From contig CAJINV010000001.1 of NCBI GenBank assembly GCA_905178155.1, positions 14,880,142 through 14,944,141 on the forward strand: DNA of 64,000 nt. Direction: 5' to 3'. The notes beneath the pieces are model-generated. The model saw only the letters and a program-made list of their open reading frames with translations. It had not been told where the DNA came from and ran no database searches. This document shows positions 33,459-44,652 of the stretch, in pieces (the first letter of the stretch is position 1; every line of letters starts with the position of its first letter). The DNA comes from Amoebophrya sp. A120 (taxonomy: Eukaryota; Sar; Dinophyceae; Syndiniales; Amoebophryaceae). Both the position numbers and the translations under genes were made by a program.

Positions 33459-35779
33459 TCACTGCACCGCACACTCCTGCACAGATTTTTTTCCGCCCGG
33501 TAGCGGCGTCTCCTCTTCCCATCGCTTCTTCGCGAACTCATGCCACTGCTCCGCGTCTCGCCGGGTTGACGCCGGCAGCGTGCCGAGTTGGAGTGCTCGC
33601 TCGAAGGACTTCATGGCCGCCTTAGAACGCTGCTGCATTCCAGAAAGGAGGAGCAAGGCCTGTCCGCGCTTATGGAAGCTCTTCGCATTCATCGGGTCCA
33701 GACTGTAAGAGACCACTGCGTCACGGTTCGCACGGAGGGCGAAGTACCTGTTGAAAGAAAAATGCGAAACGATTTAAACGTCGATGGACGTCGAATATTA
33801 CACTGCATCAGGATCAGCTTGCACATCCCATTGGAAAAGTCCAAAAGAAATCATGCCTGCGCATCTTTTACCTGACGTCTGGATCGATATCATCAGCAGA
33901 CAACGGCTTTCCCGCCTGGGCCTCTTTAGCGAGCATTAGATAGCACTGACACCGATTGCCGTACAGAATGCCCAAAATGGACTTCGAATGGTAATCGCGC
34001 GGACAATTTTCGTAGAACCTGTTTTCAAATTTACACAATAAGCTGGATCAGCATAGACATCTGCAATCATCCTTACCCGTATCTAGTGTTTTCGTATCTG
34101 CAGCACCACAAAAAACACGCTCGCATCGTCAGCAATGGGTTTAACAAAAGTCTCTAAAGAACGTACTGCGCGACTACCTGGCTTCAAACATAAGGATGGC
34201 TTTCGTGAAGTATTCCGCGGAAGTCTCGTATTCCCGTTCGAGGTACAGCCGGTTCCCTACGTTCTTTAATTCCTCTATCGCAAGCCGTTCCGTGGGGAGA
34301 TCGTCGCTGAACAGAACCATCATCTTCTTGAACTTCTTGCGCGATCGGTCCTGCAGCATCGCGCTGTCGGGAAGATGATTGGCGCCTGGTATAAATAAAG
34401 GTCCGAGCGAATGAACGATTTCATGCACTTCGCACTTGTTTGGTTTCTCAACGCCATCCATTTTTTCTCTCGCTCCATACGAAGCAGAGTCAGAAACAAG
34501 AAAGAGAAAAGCGCATATGCACATCACCGAAAAGTAAAAATTTACCAGTCTCGCCGTCTTCGGCCTGTAGGAGAAGCGTCTTGGGCGGGTACGGCGAGGC
34601 CGTTACCGTTTTGGGAGTGAGCAGCTGCTGCAGTTGCCCCGAGCCGGATTGGCGCGTGGACGGTTTGCGTCCAAAATTGTCCGGAACTCCTGACCGCACG
34701 TTTCTCTCTTGTTCGAGCTGCTGTGTCACCGCAGCTCGATCGTCCACGGGGCTCGTTGCGGCGTCAACCAATGATGGGGTCCCCGCAGCCCGCCTCTCCT
34801 GGTCATTACCCAGGCTTCTGCCGTCTGCGATGTTGGTTACCCGGGTCGACTTCGAACCCGATCCGGTTGACAGTGACAACTTCTGCTGCACTACAACGGA
34901 CTGCACCACGTCCCGCAGCAGAAGTTCCAGGTGCGTGTTGTTACTGGAAACTCGGTCTTCGATATCCTGCTGCATTTGCTGACTGTGCTCCCGCAGCTGC
35001 TCCACTAGCGCCGAACCCGCCTCGCGCTGCCAATATTGCTGCAGGGCAGCTAATCGCTCCTCCTGGTCGGCCAGCTTTTCGTGCAGACTCAGCTCCGCGC
35101 GCTGCTGGAACTCTTGCATTGCGACCAGCGTCTGCTCCAGTTGTGCCAGCGCCGTCATCTCCGCAGACTGAATCTGCCGCGTCATGCTTCGTTGCACCTG
35201 CGCCGCGGTGGGAACCGCGACGGGCACGGCAAACGAGGTGGTCGGAAGTATGCGCGAGGGCGAGGTTTGCTGCGACGCCAGCGGGAACATCACGGACGGC
35301 GTCGTCATCATGGGCTGTGGCGCGGTTAGCGTGCCCCCGGTGTTGGCCCGCGACGGCGCCTGACCGGGGTACGAGATGTCTTGTGTGCGCACCGACCCGT
35401 TTGCCACCGTGGCTGCAGCCGCACGAAGTGGAGAAACTTGATGTTGTTGTTCTGGGATGTAGTGTTCGGGTCCCAAGCCTTCTGCCGGCGCTGCACCTAC
35501 GAACGGGTCCGACGCCCAGAACCTCGTGGACGAGCCGCTTCTCCTCTCTTGCTGTGCCTGCGAGCCGCGCACGCTTGGGACGCGCGAGGGAAGATTTTGT
35601 TGTGTCGCGAAACCACGATCGCCCGGGCTTCTGTTGGAAAAGGACATTGTGCTGCGGGGTCCGCTGGGCGACGTGGTCGTCCGCGAGTCTGGCTGGAAGG
35701 AGTTGGAAGAACTGGACATCTGTTGTGTGGTCTTCCGGCGATCGCTTTTTCTCAGGCCGAGAAAAGCGGCAAGATTCAT
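33459..35779 (-). CDS. Coiled-coil / TPR protein, short paralogue
   Basis: Four exons (35779-34546, 34385-34178, 34018-33872, 33747-33459), 625 residues, GT-AG introns in phases 1, 2 and 2. ATG chosen at 35779 (MNLAAFLGLRKSDRR); the upstream in-frame TTG at 35794 is not a normal start. The N-terminal 200 residues are Ser/Gln/Pro-rich. Residues about 210-290 form a coiled coil (LAQLEQTLVAMQEFQQRAEL, then VEQLREHSQQMQQDIEDRV). Residues about 425-610 are tetratricopeptide-like: FSDDLPTERLAIEELKNVGN, LYLEREYETSAEYFTKAI, FYENCPRD, YGNRCQCYLMLAKEAQ, RYFALRANRDAVVSYSLDP and FHKRGQALLLLSG. The TPR region matches residues about 1965-2165 of the 44653-53329 gene almost motif for motif. TPR domains bind partner peptides such as chaperone tails; the partner is unknown. 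Confidence 0.88.
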
Positions 35780-36173
35780 GTATGGCCTTGTCAACCGGGC
35801 GCGGGGTCAATTTTGGAGCACCCAGGTGAAGAGTCATTTTCGGAGCACTTAGGTGAATCCAAGAGCGCGAATCCTTTCTGCCAATTCGGCTTCGGATAAT
35901 TTGGATCTAGGACAGGCTCCATAGATGGTGCAGAAACAATCGTGCTCGTGCGATTATCACGACAACCACATACACACACAATCACTTAATGTAAAAACCA
36001 TGCAAACATTGACCCAGTCCACAGTTGACCTGGCCATATCTGCTGCGTCGGCAAACTGCGATCGTTCATCTTCGCGGCTGTAGTGACAGGCTGCCTGTTA
36101 ATGTAGTTTTCATCGAACGTAGATTTATGATTTAAGTTTGTGCCCAAATCAATGGTTTCTCTCAAAATCATTA
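35780..36173. other. Intergenic, no gene seen
   Basis: Short spacer. Frames at 35791-35985 and 35986-36171 (minus) have no recognisable character. Confidence 0.5.
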
Positions 36174-38806
36174 CTATGGAAAATCGAAATCACGAGATGA
36201 AAAGCACTTGTCCGCTCCGCCGGCCCCGGACGTGGCACCTGCGTCTTCAATAGCGGTCCGGACCATGGTGAGGAGCTCTTCTGTTAGCTGCGTCTGGGAT
36301 TTTCTGTCCTCAGAAGCAGCAGACGAAGAAGACGCCGCCCCGCTGCCTGACGTGCCTGGTGGTTTCTGCTTCGGCGCAGGCCCCCACTCCGACGAGATCG
36401 TGACTTTCTTCTTGGAAGACCGCGGCACTTGTGTGGTGTTCGACGTCGTGGCAGCGTCAGAAACCACGGTTTTTCGTTCGGGATCGTCCATATTATTGAC
36501 GCTTTGCGCCGCTGCATCACCGCTGCCGCCCAGGCCGGCGCCAGTTATCGCACTACTATTACCCGCGGAGACTGCACCTCCAGAGGCGGTAGCTGGGCCT
36601 GCGCTTTGATGCAGCTGGCTCACAGGGGGGGAAGTACCGGTTGAGTTTGTGTTCCGCCGAACTGCTGGCGGCACACCGGTGCTTCTAGACGAGGGTGCGT
36701 ACGAAGTCTTTGCCGCTTCGGAACCCAATTTCGCCTCTCCAGCTTGGGGTTGCTGCACTTCCTCTGCTGGAGCTGCTGGAGGAACTTCCATCGGCGAGAT
36801 GGCAGACGCTTTCGATGATTTTTGGGTTTTCTCTACTGCGTTTACCGATGACTGGCTTGCTCTGGCCTCAGCACGTCGCTTGATCCTGTCTTCCAAGCCC
36901 TCTCGTTGCGCCGTCCCACTCCTGCCAGAAAGCGAGGTTCCTTTATCTGCGGATGCTGTTGTGGTGCCGACGACCGTTTCGGTCTGCAGCGCTGCCGCCG
37001 GCACTACACCAGGTCCCGCGGGGGCGGCAGCCACGATGTGACGCACAGACGTCGTTTTCATTTTTTCCTCGCCTGGTTCTACTTTCACGTCATCTTCCGG
37101 AGTCAGGAGCGAGGAGCGGTCGAGTTTTTCAGCATTACTATTCCGCAAATCCTCCGCAGTTGCCTCCAGAGGCATCATAGACCCTCGATCCATGTTTCCC
37201 GCATTGCTGTTCCGCAGCGTATCTGGGGTGGCGCCATCGAGCGACTGCATTGAAGATCGGTCTGGTTTTGTAGTTGCTGCACCATTATTGTTCATCTGTG
37301 GCTTAGAAATTATCACCGACCCTAGCGAGAACCGATCGTCCGCCTGGAACTCCTCCGCGGCCAGGGACCTCATGCTACCCCGTGACTTTCGGTACGAGCT
37401 GGAGTTCCGCTCAGCGTTTTTCGACGGTGCAATCCCCTTTTGCAGCAGCCCCGCGCCGTGGGTGTTGTTGATGTTATCTTGCGACAAGACGCGCGCTGGG
37501 GGCGCGTGCGGCTGCGAGGACAGAACCGTTTTAGCATCACCTGCAGGCAACTGCTCATCGTCCAACAAGGACCCCTGCGAGCCTGCCGACACGCCACTGG
37601 CAATCTCCGGCGGGGCACCAGCACTCGTCAACCTCTTCATACTACCGGGATACACGTGGTCTTCCGAACCTGGATCATTGTCGCGTGGAGCGCCATCAGG
37701 AGGGGCAGGGAAATTATCCAGGCTTTCATCGTCCTCCTCTTCCTCCTCGCTGTCCTCCTCCTCTTCTCCGTAGAAATTGTCCGCTGCCATCTGCTCACCC
37801 TCTGCGACCAGGCCTTGCTGTGTTCTAGAGCCACCTGCGAGTGTTTTTAGGGCTTTGCTTCTCGATAATTTGAACAAGTACTTTGATTTTTACACTCAAC
37901 CTATGAAACCCGGAATGAGAAGCAGATTACTTATCTCCACATCAAATCAGTACCATCAGCCTCGTCCTTGGGTTCTTCATCATCTTGCGCTTCATCATAC
38001 GGCTCGTCTTCCCCTGCAGCGTCTTCGTTTTCTTCATCGTAGTATTCTTGGCCGCTCATGCCTTCGTCATTCGATGCGCTTCCGCTCGGCGTTTCCTCAT
38101 AAAACAACATCGCCGTTGTGTTGTTTTTGACCTCTTCTGTCTGCGGTGTACTTTTTCGTGCTGCATCTACTTCTGGCTCGTCCTTCGCCGGTTCTGCTAG
38201 CACGACTGGAGGAAGAGAACCTGGTACTGAAGCAGAAAGACCCCGAGTATTCATAATTTTCCGGTGCGAGGCCCGCGGGACTGGCTGAACCAACGGAGAG
38301 TCCTCTGTCACAGACGAAGAAAAAGACCACCTCGAAGATATCTCTTCCTGATTTGGTGTGTCCGCCTCTCGCAAGAGCTGCTCCACGACCAGTGGCGTTT
38401 TCAAATTCTCCGTACTCACCGGCCACTCGGTTAGCCGAATTGGTGCCTGACTCTGCTTCGACCGCTTGGGGTAATTCAGGGTGCCCTTCTTTGGTGCCAA
38501 CTGCTTCCCCGCTTGCTTATTCTCGTAGCCCGGGCCATGTACTACGGTCCCGGGTGAAAACCGGAGGTTAGTGGTCGCTTTTATCTTTTCCTTCGCTTGT
38601 TCTCCATAGTCTACTGACTCCTCCTTTTTGGCCGCACTACTTGTGCTACTTGATTCTGGCAAATTGGCAGCCAGCGCTGCTCGGTGAAGAGCATCTTTTT
38701 TCTCTCCTTTTACGCGCGAGGACTGCCGCGTCAGTGCGGTTGAGGTCGCGGGGCTGTCACCAACCAGCAGACCCGGGCGAGTTAACGCTTCGGCAAACAT
38801 ACTCAT
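36174..38806 (-). CDS. Acidic low-complexity protein with internal repeats
   Basis: Two exons, 38806-37954 and 37834-36174, joined by a 119-bp GT-AG intron in phase 1; 837 residues. ATG at 38806 (MSMFAEALTRPGL). The upstream in-frame start at 38977 is GTG and is rejected. The first exon has FSPGTVVHGPGYENK, an isolated SHIPPO-like Pro-Gly, then a very acidic end (EENEDAAGEDEPYDEAQDDE). Acidic runs continue into exon 2 (YGEEEEDSEEEEEDDES). In the middle, a unit of about 24 residues occurs three times, each with D-R-(S/G)-S and LRNSNA (DRSSMQSLDGATPDTLRNSN). The rest is Ser/Thr/Ala/Pro-rich and probably disordered. No family is recognised. Acidic disordered proteins often act as scaffolds or chromatin-associated factors, but nothing here fixes that. 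Confidence 0.8.
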
Positions 38807-39829
38807 TTTGCTTTTTCTAAGCAAGTCCAAGTTGAAAAAACGAAAATGAGTATTCCGTAACGTCCCTTCTACTTCATGTCGGTTTAAAGAAAACTGAAAA
38901 AGTGGCACTAGTCCCCAAGACGATGATATTACCTCCACGAATTGACCGAGAATAAGAAAAAGCTGACTTCCGGTCACAACGGCAATTGTAAGTGCTTTAT
39001 TGTAAGTGCTTTAGCTAGAATGAGAATGGCAGCACTACGACCGAGCAGACGTTATTATACTTTCATGCCATACATCTTCATGACGAACACGCCATACATC
39101 TGTCATGAAGGCAACGAGAACGACCTGATACGGCTAGTAGTAGCTTCCGAGGGAGGTAGAAGTCACGATCGAATTCCCACGAGATAAAGCCCGACGACTT
39201 TGCCTACGACCTTTTGAGGAACCGACGCACACGAGGTGCCTGCTACAATACTGATCTACCTGTCGTGCAACCAACCACGAAGAACGACCCGCGCTGTGCT
39301 GTTCCAGAATGGGTGTGGAGCTTCTCGTTCGCTTCTTGAAGGGAGTAGCAGAGGCCTGCTGCCTTTGGCAACATCCACTTTTTTATTCATCTGGTGCGAT
39401 ATTGATACTGAAAGTTTATACATAGAATGGGAGCGAAGTTCTGTGGTCTGTGACAAAAAGAAAAATTGATAATCGATCCTAGGTAGTAAATCCATTTCGA
39501 ATTCGATACTGAAGTCTTTCCTGTTGACCGTTGCGCATACCAATTTCTGGTGGAATAAGCTTTTGTTGAAAACTCAAATAATGGAATATTCATTTCTTGT
39601 ATTCGGTGGGATTGATTTTTTGTTTTTTTTTGCTTTTTGTTCTACGAAAAAGAGTGGGTGAAGAAATAGCTACTTAGCGTGACAAATGTAGAAGTATCTT
39701 CTCCCTATGTATGATGCGTCGAAAAGTCAGTACCATAGTATTCGAAAATAGTGGAAAAAAGTGCGAAATATTTTTTGATTTTGTGATCAAGAACTCGTGT
39801 CATAGACCTAACTCGAGATTGTACTCGTC
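38807..39829. other. Intergenic with a small duplication
   Basis: A 1-kb spacer. It contains ATTGTAAGTGCTTT twice in tandem (38985-39012). No gene was recognised on either strand. Confidence 0.5.
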
Positions 39830-41902
39830 TCAGTACTTCTTTCCCTGAAGTACCTGCTTCCCGGTTCCCTTTTTGCCCTTCCCTTGATTCAATGCCTCGG
39901 TCCGGCGGATCGCATCTTGGTACGCGACGATGTTCCGCGCCTCCTGATCCCCTTCCAAGGTTTCGACTCTCAGTACCTCCAGTGCTTTTTGGGCAGCCGC
40001 GTTTTTGGCACTCCTGGTGTGTTGTTTTTGCGATTGCATTTGAGATTGCAGAGCCCACGAACAACACACGGACAAATGAATTCAACTAATATACCGTTTC
40101 AGTGCATGCAGGCGCTAACGCTAAGATGAAACAAGAAAAGATCTCGCGAATATACTTTTCCGCCTGCGCCTTAGAGTCCTCCTCGCGCCATTCGATACCA
40201 TCGACGAAGAAAGCATCGCTGCCGTGGAAGGCCCAGCGTGCCTGCTGCGGAATTTTCATGCGACAAGAAAAGCACTGTGTCTCTTCATCGTAGTGCACTT
40301 CGTATTCGAGTCCGGGGTTGCTGTTTTGCAGTTTCTTCTGCAGCGCCAAATTTAACTCCGCAATCGCGTTGGGAGCTAGTTTGTTTCCAGGGGCTGCCGC
40401 GGTGGCGGTAGGTACCGCCCCGACCTGGCTCGCCTTGCTCCACGTTTGAGTGTCGTACTTGAGCAACGGAACGTAAGCAGCGGCAAGGTTCGGGAACGGG
40501 GGACCATCACCGTTCGTCGTCCACCACTGGCTTTCCTCACTATTTGCGTTTTGGGTAGGGTCCAAGCCCACGGCGGGGGACGGATCAAAAGACGATGACG
40601 ACGACGACCTGATGGTTTCCATTTATTCTTCGCGCCTTTCGTTCCTTTAAACAGAAACAGGTATTTCTGAAACATCAAATAGATTGTTCTTTGTATAATT
40701 CGCCGATGATTGAATTAGAACGTAGCAGTTTCGTCTATACTCAACATTTGGCTCCTCCGTAGGAGTAGCGCTGTCCGGGACCACAGCCCCATCTCCTTGT
40801 CCAGCGGAACTTTTTCCGGCCTGAAGGCTCGCACACATTGCCTCGACCTTCTGTTTGTTTTTCGCAGCACTCGTGCTGGCCGCTGCCGCCCCTTTTTTTT
40901 TCTTCCCGGGTTTGATGGTGATGAAGTCAGCCAGGGTCGCCGTCTCCTTCGGTGCGGAATATTCGGACACCTTCACTTTCACCTTCTTCTCCTCCTCCTT
41001 GGCTCCGTACTTCTGCAGCCACTCAACGGCGTCCCGGGCGACTTCCTCCTCCGCAGTTTTCTTGTCGTACTGCGGTCTGTTGCAGTGAATCTCCGTCACC
41101 GTTCGCCCGCTCACTGGGCAGCGAAAAAAGGGCCGGATGTTGTGGCCGATGTAGAGGACGGATTTGTAAACGGGATAGGAAGAACCAACAGCGCCGTACT
41201 GCTTCCCGGATCCCTTACCGTGATGCATCCATTCTTCGTTGGTCAAAATCTTGACATCGGGCACGCCGTTCACCGATTTTTGCATGCTGTTGTTTAAATT
41301 TTGCAGATTGTTCTCCGGGTTCTTCACCCAGATTACCGGCTGCGCAGGCTTTTTGTGAACGTTCGTCTGCATACTCGTGCCCTTGCTCGTCTGCCCAGTC
41401 GCACTGGCGTCTGCCATGGATTCCTGCTCCCACATTCGGGCTTGCGCCTCGTCCTCTTCGTGTCCAAACGTCGAAGCGAAACCCACAGCGTGCGCGTGAA
41501 CTGCCGAGAAGATTATTGATTTTACATTCACGTCCTCATGTGCATATGTCCTGTATATGAATGAAGTCCACCAATTCTCCTACAGAATGCAAACCCACTG
41601 ACCACGAACAAGTCGAGAAAAACAACGAGAAAAAGAGTACACGTCTTCTTCTGCTTCGAAGCCTCCTTCAAATTTTTGAACTTCTCGTGCATTTCGGCTT
41701 TTGCTTTCAGTGCGTTTTCTTGTCGGATCTTGTCGGCAATCTTGGTCGCCTTCTCATCGCGTTCCCGCTTCTCCTCAGCGTGGTAACGCCGCACCTCCTC
41801 GAGATTGAGGTCGCCGAACTGCGCCATAAAGTTTTCGAATCTGTCATTTTGATCCAGCTTCGGCTGGTGCCAGGAAGAGCCTTGGGGCGTGGCCGACGGC
41901 AT
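39830..41902 (-). CDS. Double-stranded-RNA-binding-domain protein
   Basis: Four exons (41902-41641, 41500-40741, 40608-40156, 40013-39830), 552 residues. Introns are GT-AG and the frame closes. ATG at 41902 (MPSATPQGSSWHQPKL); the in-frame codon at 41917 is TTG. Residues 20-85 are a charged helix (RRYHAEEKRERDEKATKIAD). Residues about 150-230 look like a first, degenerate dsRNA-binding fold, ending in FFRCPVSGRTVTEIHC and TAEEEVARDAVEWLQKYG. A basic linker (KPGKKKKG) follows. Residues about 420-510 are a clearer dsRNA-binding domain: ELNLALQKKL, GLEYEVHYDEE, CFSCRMKI, and a terminal helix AEKSAKNAAAQKALEVL. That helix only appears when exons 3 and 4 are joined, so the junction supports both the domain and the gene model. 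The tail is Lys/Gly-rich. Likely roles include RNA editing, RNA interference or RNA localisation; none can be chosen. Confidence 0.85.
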
Positions 41903-42608
41903 AATTTTCGACTCCAAGTATTGCGATGAACCCTACTACTACCCTAAACCCTTTTACTACAACAAAAAATTGCTGGAGATTATTCTCTCGGCCTAGAAAA
42001 GCGCTACTTCTGAAACTAAACCAATCCAACGAGAATGAGAGTTGTCCACACAGGTGCTTTTGTCTCCTATGTGTACAGCCTAGTACCGCATACTTGAAGA
42101 CAAGAGAAGACAGTGAGTGTCACGATACAGAATCACAAAAGCACGACAGCCTGTGAGAGAAGAACCGTAGTAGCCACTAGAGGTTGGTTTTCAATAGTTG
42201 ATTGGTTGCGTCCATCTTGATCTCGATGTGTTGACAATGACTTCAAGGCTCTGCACAAGAAACACTTGTTCTGTGTGGAGGCTCAGAAAGTACCAGAGGC
42301 AGGACGGGCTGAACATCTTACTCGGAAGATGCTCCAAAGCAACTGTAGATCAATTTCGATTCGGTTCCAATCATGGATGTGCTTAGCTACTGTGACGAAA
42401 GTTCGTCTGGTATCAAGTACGTCAAGGACGAAGCTGCTGCGTTTCCACATAATTTACGGAAAAAGCGACAACGCCCGTTCTGGAAAAAAAAATTCTTTCG
42501 TATGGGCATGCAGAAGAGAAGCCAGCTACACAGCAGCTGGCTCCTCTTGTTTGTCTATGTATTGTAGAAAGCAATAAGTTTGTGAATTGACTAGCACATC
42601 TTTAGCAA
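41903..42608. other. Intergenic, no gene seen
   Basis: Spacer between the dsRNA-binding protein start and the stop of the next gene. Short plus-strand frames only. Confidence 0.5.
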
Positions 42609-43745
42609 TCATCTCGGGGTGGTGTTCCGCCTTGGTGTCGTATCCCTACGGGGCGTTGTGTTCTGTCGCGGCGTTACGTTTTGTTGTCCTTGTCTAGGCG
42701 TGGTGTTGCGCTCGCGATAACTGTCCTGCCTCCGAGGCGTGGCGTTTTGTCTTGGAGTCGTGTTTTGCCGCCTCGGTGTCGTGTTCGAAACCTGTCCTGG
42801 TAGCTGCTGACCGTCCTGCCGCGGCGTCGTGTTTTGCCGCGGTGTCACTTTCGCCCGCCCGATGGATCCGAGCTGGCCGCTCACGTAGGAGTTGACGCTG
42901 TCACGGTTGGGATCCGTCTTGATGCGCACGTCTTGGTCCTCCTGCGGTTCATCCTCAATCGCCAGTGGCGCACCCCCACTCGGGGGCAGCGCGGGCGGCT
43001 TTCCTTTCGATCCGTTCCGCCCTTTCTGCTCCGTCGCCTCGCGCACCGGCAACAGCGTCACGGGGTCGTCGCGGTAGTAGCGGTTCCTCTCGTTGGCCGC
43101 CACGTCTTCGGGCGAGATCTTCATGGTTTTGTTTCCCTTCGGCGAAAACATGCCCCGCCACGCTCTTTTCGGCGACTCCACCCAGCTAAAGCCCTGGCCC
43201 GGGCCGTGCAGAGGGCTAGTGGGGAGGTACTTTGAGGCGGTCGGATGGTTCCGGAGAACCCAGACAATGCCGACGAGAAAAAGCAGAACGCCCATGGAGA
43301 TCACGATGATGATGATCGCCGTTTCGCTTACCACAACGCCGTCCGAGCCGTCCGCAGTCGTTGACGTTCCGCTCCCCGACAGCCCCAGTTGATCCGCACA
43401 GGTGACCAGACTATTCCGACCCGCGGCGCTGGTGTAGGGGTTCGTGCTCGCGGGTAGCCGCTGGCACAGTGTCGCTTGTGCCGCCGTGCTGGCGGAGTTC
43501 ACGTCCGCACACAAGTTGTTGCTGCCCCAGTTCAAAACAAGGACATTTGCGGCCCCTGGATCGAGCACGGCTTGCACCTGTGCCATCTGCCATGTGGAGG
43601 AGGAATCGACCGCCCATATGGTCTGTCCGATGCTGCACGCCGCAGTTAAGTCGCACCTCGTTCCCAGCTGAAGCAGCAGCGGAAGAAAGCGATGTTTCTT
43701 GGACGGAAACGAAAGTTTTGTTTTGGCTGTTATGGTGGAAGCCAT
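42609..43745 (-). CDS. Single-pass membrane protein with TTPRQ-repeat tail
   Basis: One exon, 378 residues, ATG at 43745. The N-terminus (LSFPSKKHRFLPLLLQLGTRC) may be a short signal sequence. Residues 30-135 contain six cysteines and many Ser/Thr/Asn, like a small extracellular or lumenal domain. One strong membrane span follows (TAIIIIVISMGVLLFLVGIV, about 143-163). The next part is basic and Pro-rich with SPLHGPGQGF. The last 90 residues are a repetitive tail of NTTPRQ, NATPRRQ and NTTPRR units, giving a strongly basic Thr/Pro-rich region that could be phosphorylated by proline-directed kinases (inference). Predicted topology is type I with the repeat tail in the cytosol. No family is recognised. 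Confidence 0.8.
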   Translation of the reverse strand: MASTITAKTKLSFPSKKHRFLPLLLQLGTRCDLTAACSIGQTIWAVDSSSTWQMAQVQAVLDPGAANVLVLNWGSNNLCADVNSASTAAQATLCQRLPASTNPYTSAAGRNSLVTCADQLGLSGSGTSTTADGSDGVVVSETAIIIIVISMGVLLFLVGIVWVLRNHPTASKYLPTSPLHGPGQGFSWVESPKRAWRGMFSPKGNKTMKISPEDVAANERNRYYRDDPVTLLPVREATEQKGRNGSKGKPPALPPSGGAPLAIEDEPQEDQDVRIKTDPNRDSVNSYVSGQLGSIGRAKVTPRQNTTPRQDGQQLPGQVSNTTPRRQNTTPRQNATPRRQDSYRERNTTPRQGQQNVTPRQNTTPRRDTTPRRNTTPR

Positions 43746-44652
43746 GTTTTCTATTTAGGCTTAGCTCTACTTCCGGTACAAAGAATCAGCCTCTTGGTGA
43801 GGGTATCACCTGGAAGCGGTTTTAATTCTTGCGCTTGTCGCGAATCAATAGCAAGATGCAACTTGTTTGTACCAGAGGTGAATTACGCAAAATGAATTCA
43901 AGGTACAAAATTGCTAGAAGAGCGTCATAGCTGCACAACAACGATGGAGCAGGAAGAAGAGCAGCAAGAATAGTTCTAAATGCTTTCAAGGGTGGATGAG
44001 TGGGTTTCAATTTGTGGTTGAGGTCCTGGAAATGAAAACCTCAAGGCAAGATAATGTATAAAGGCCACGGAGTCAGAATAGCATAGGCGCTCGCCTTGCA
44101 CGAATTTATTTGAAAGCACGAGCGCCCGTTACGTTCTGACGATGCACGATAATGAAAAAACGACGATGTGTACGCCGGCATCGACGAGCAAAAATCATTC
44201 AGTACATGGTCAGAATGAATACTGAATAAACCGATTTCGCAAAACAAAGTTTGCTTGCGAGTTCAAAATTCCATCTCACCGAAAAGAATTTTGTGTTTCT
44301 CGAGATTCGGGTGAATTAGACCGACGAGGTTGAAAAAATTCACGAGGTTGAAAAAATTCACATTTTCCAAACCGACACTCGTGCTGCGTGATTACAATCC
44401 AAACAGAGTACTAGCAACAGCACAGCAGATACGTGGAACAACAAGAGCGCTTCATAATTCATGGTCTTGCAACTTTCTCACAGGAGAGTGCGCATCGATT
44501 TTGATTATTTTGGTGCCTCACAGAACCATACATCATCTAATGCTCTGTTTAAGTCAAATGTGTCATCGGGGAAAAATTCTGATGCTGGGTAGGTAGAGTT
44601 ATTTCATCAACTCAGCAAAATATCTCTCGAAACTCTCGCTGACGAAAACGTT
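43746..44652. other. Intergenic with a short tandem repeat
   Basis: A 0.9-kb spacer. An 18-bp unit, ACGAGGTTGAAAAAATTC, occurs twice in tandem at 44324-44359. No gene was recognised. Confidence 0.5.
44324..44359. repeat. Two-copy 18-bp tandem repeat
   Basis: Two identical adjacent copies of ACGAGGTTGAAAAAATTC, 44324-44341 and 44342-44359. Confidence 0.85.

Noticed and set aside
34080-34105. Possible micro-exon between TPR exons 2 and 3
   Set aside because: Skipping it gives EARFYENCPRD, matching the paralogue exactly; including it would insert foreign residues.
34723-35829. 368-residue plus-strand frame
   Set aside because: Shadow of exon 1 of the short TPR gene; Pro/Arg/Ala-rich with no domain.
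34500-38980. GTG or TTG start codons for several minus-strand genes (for example at 35794, 37877, 38977)
   Set aside because: Nuclear genes normally start at ATG; a downstream ATG or an upstream exon explains each case.
40609-40622. Separate gene starting METIRSSSS
   Set aside because: An acceptor inside that stretch (ATCAG) joins the upstream exon in phase and completes the dsRNA-binding protein; the ATG is preceded by a stop only in intron sequence.
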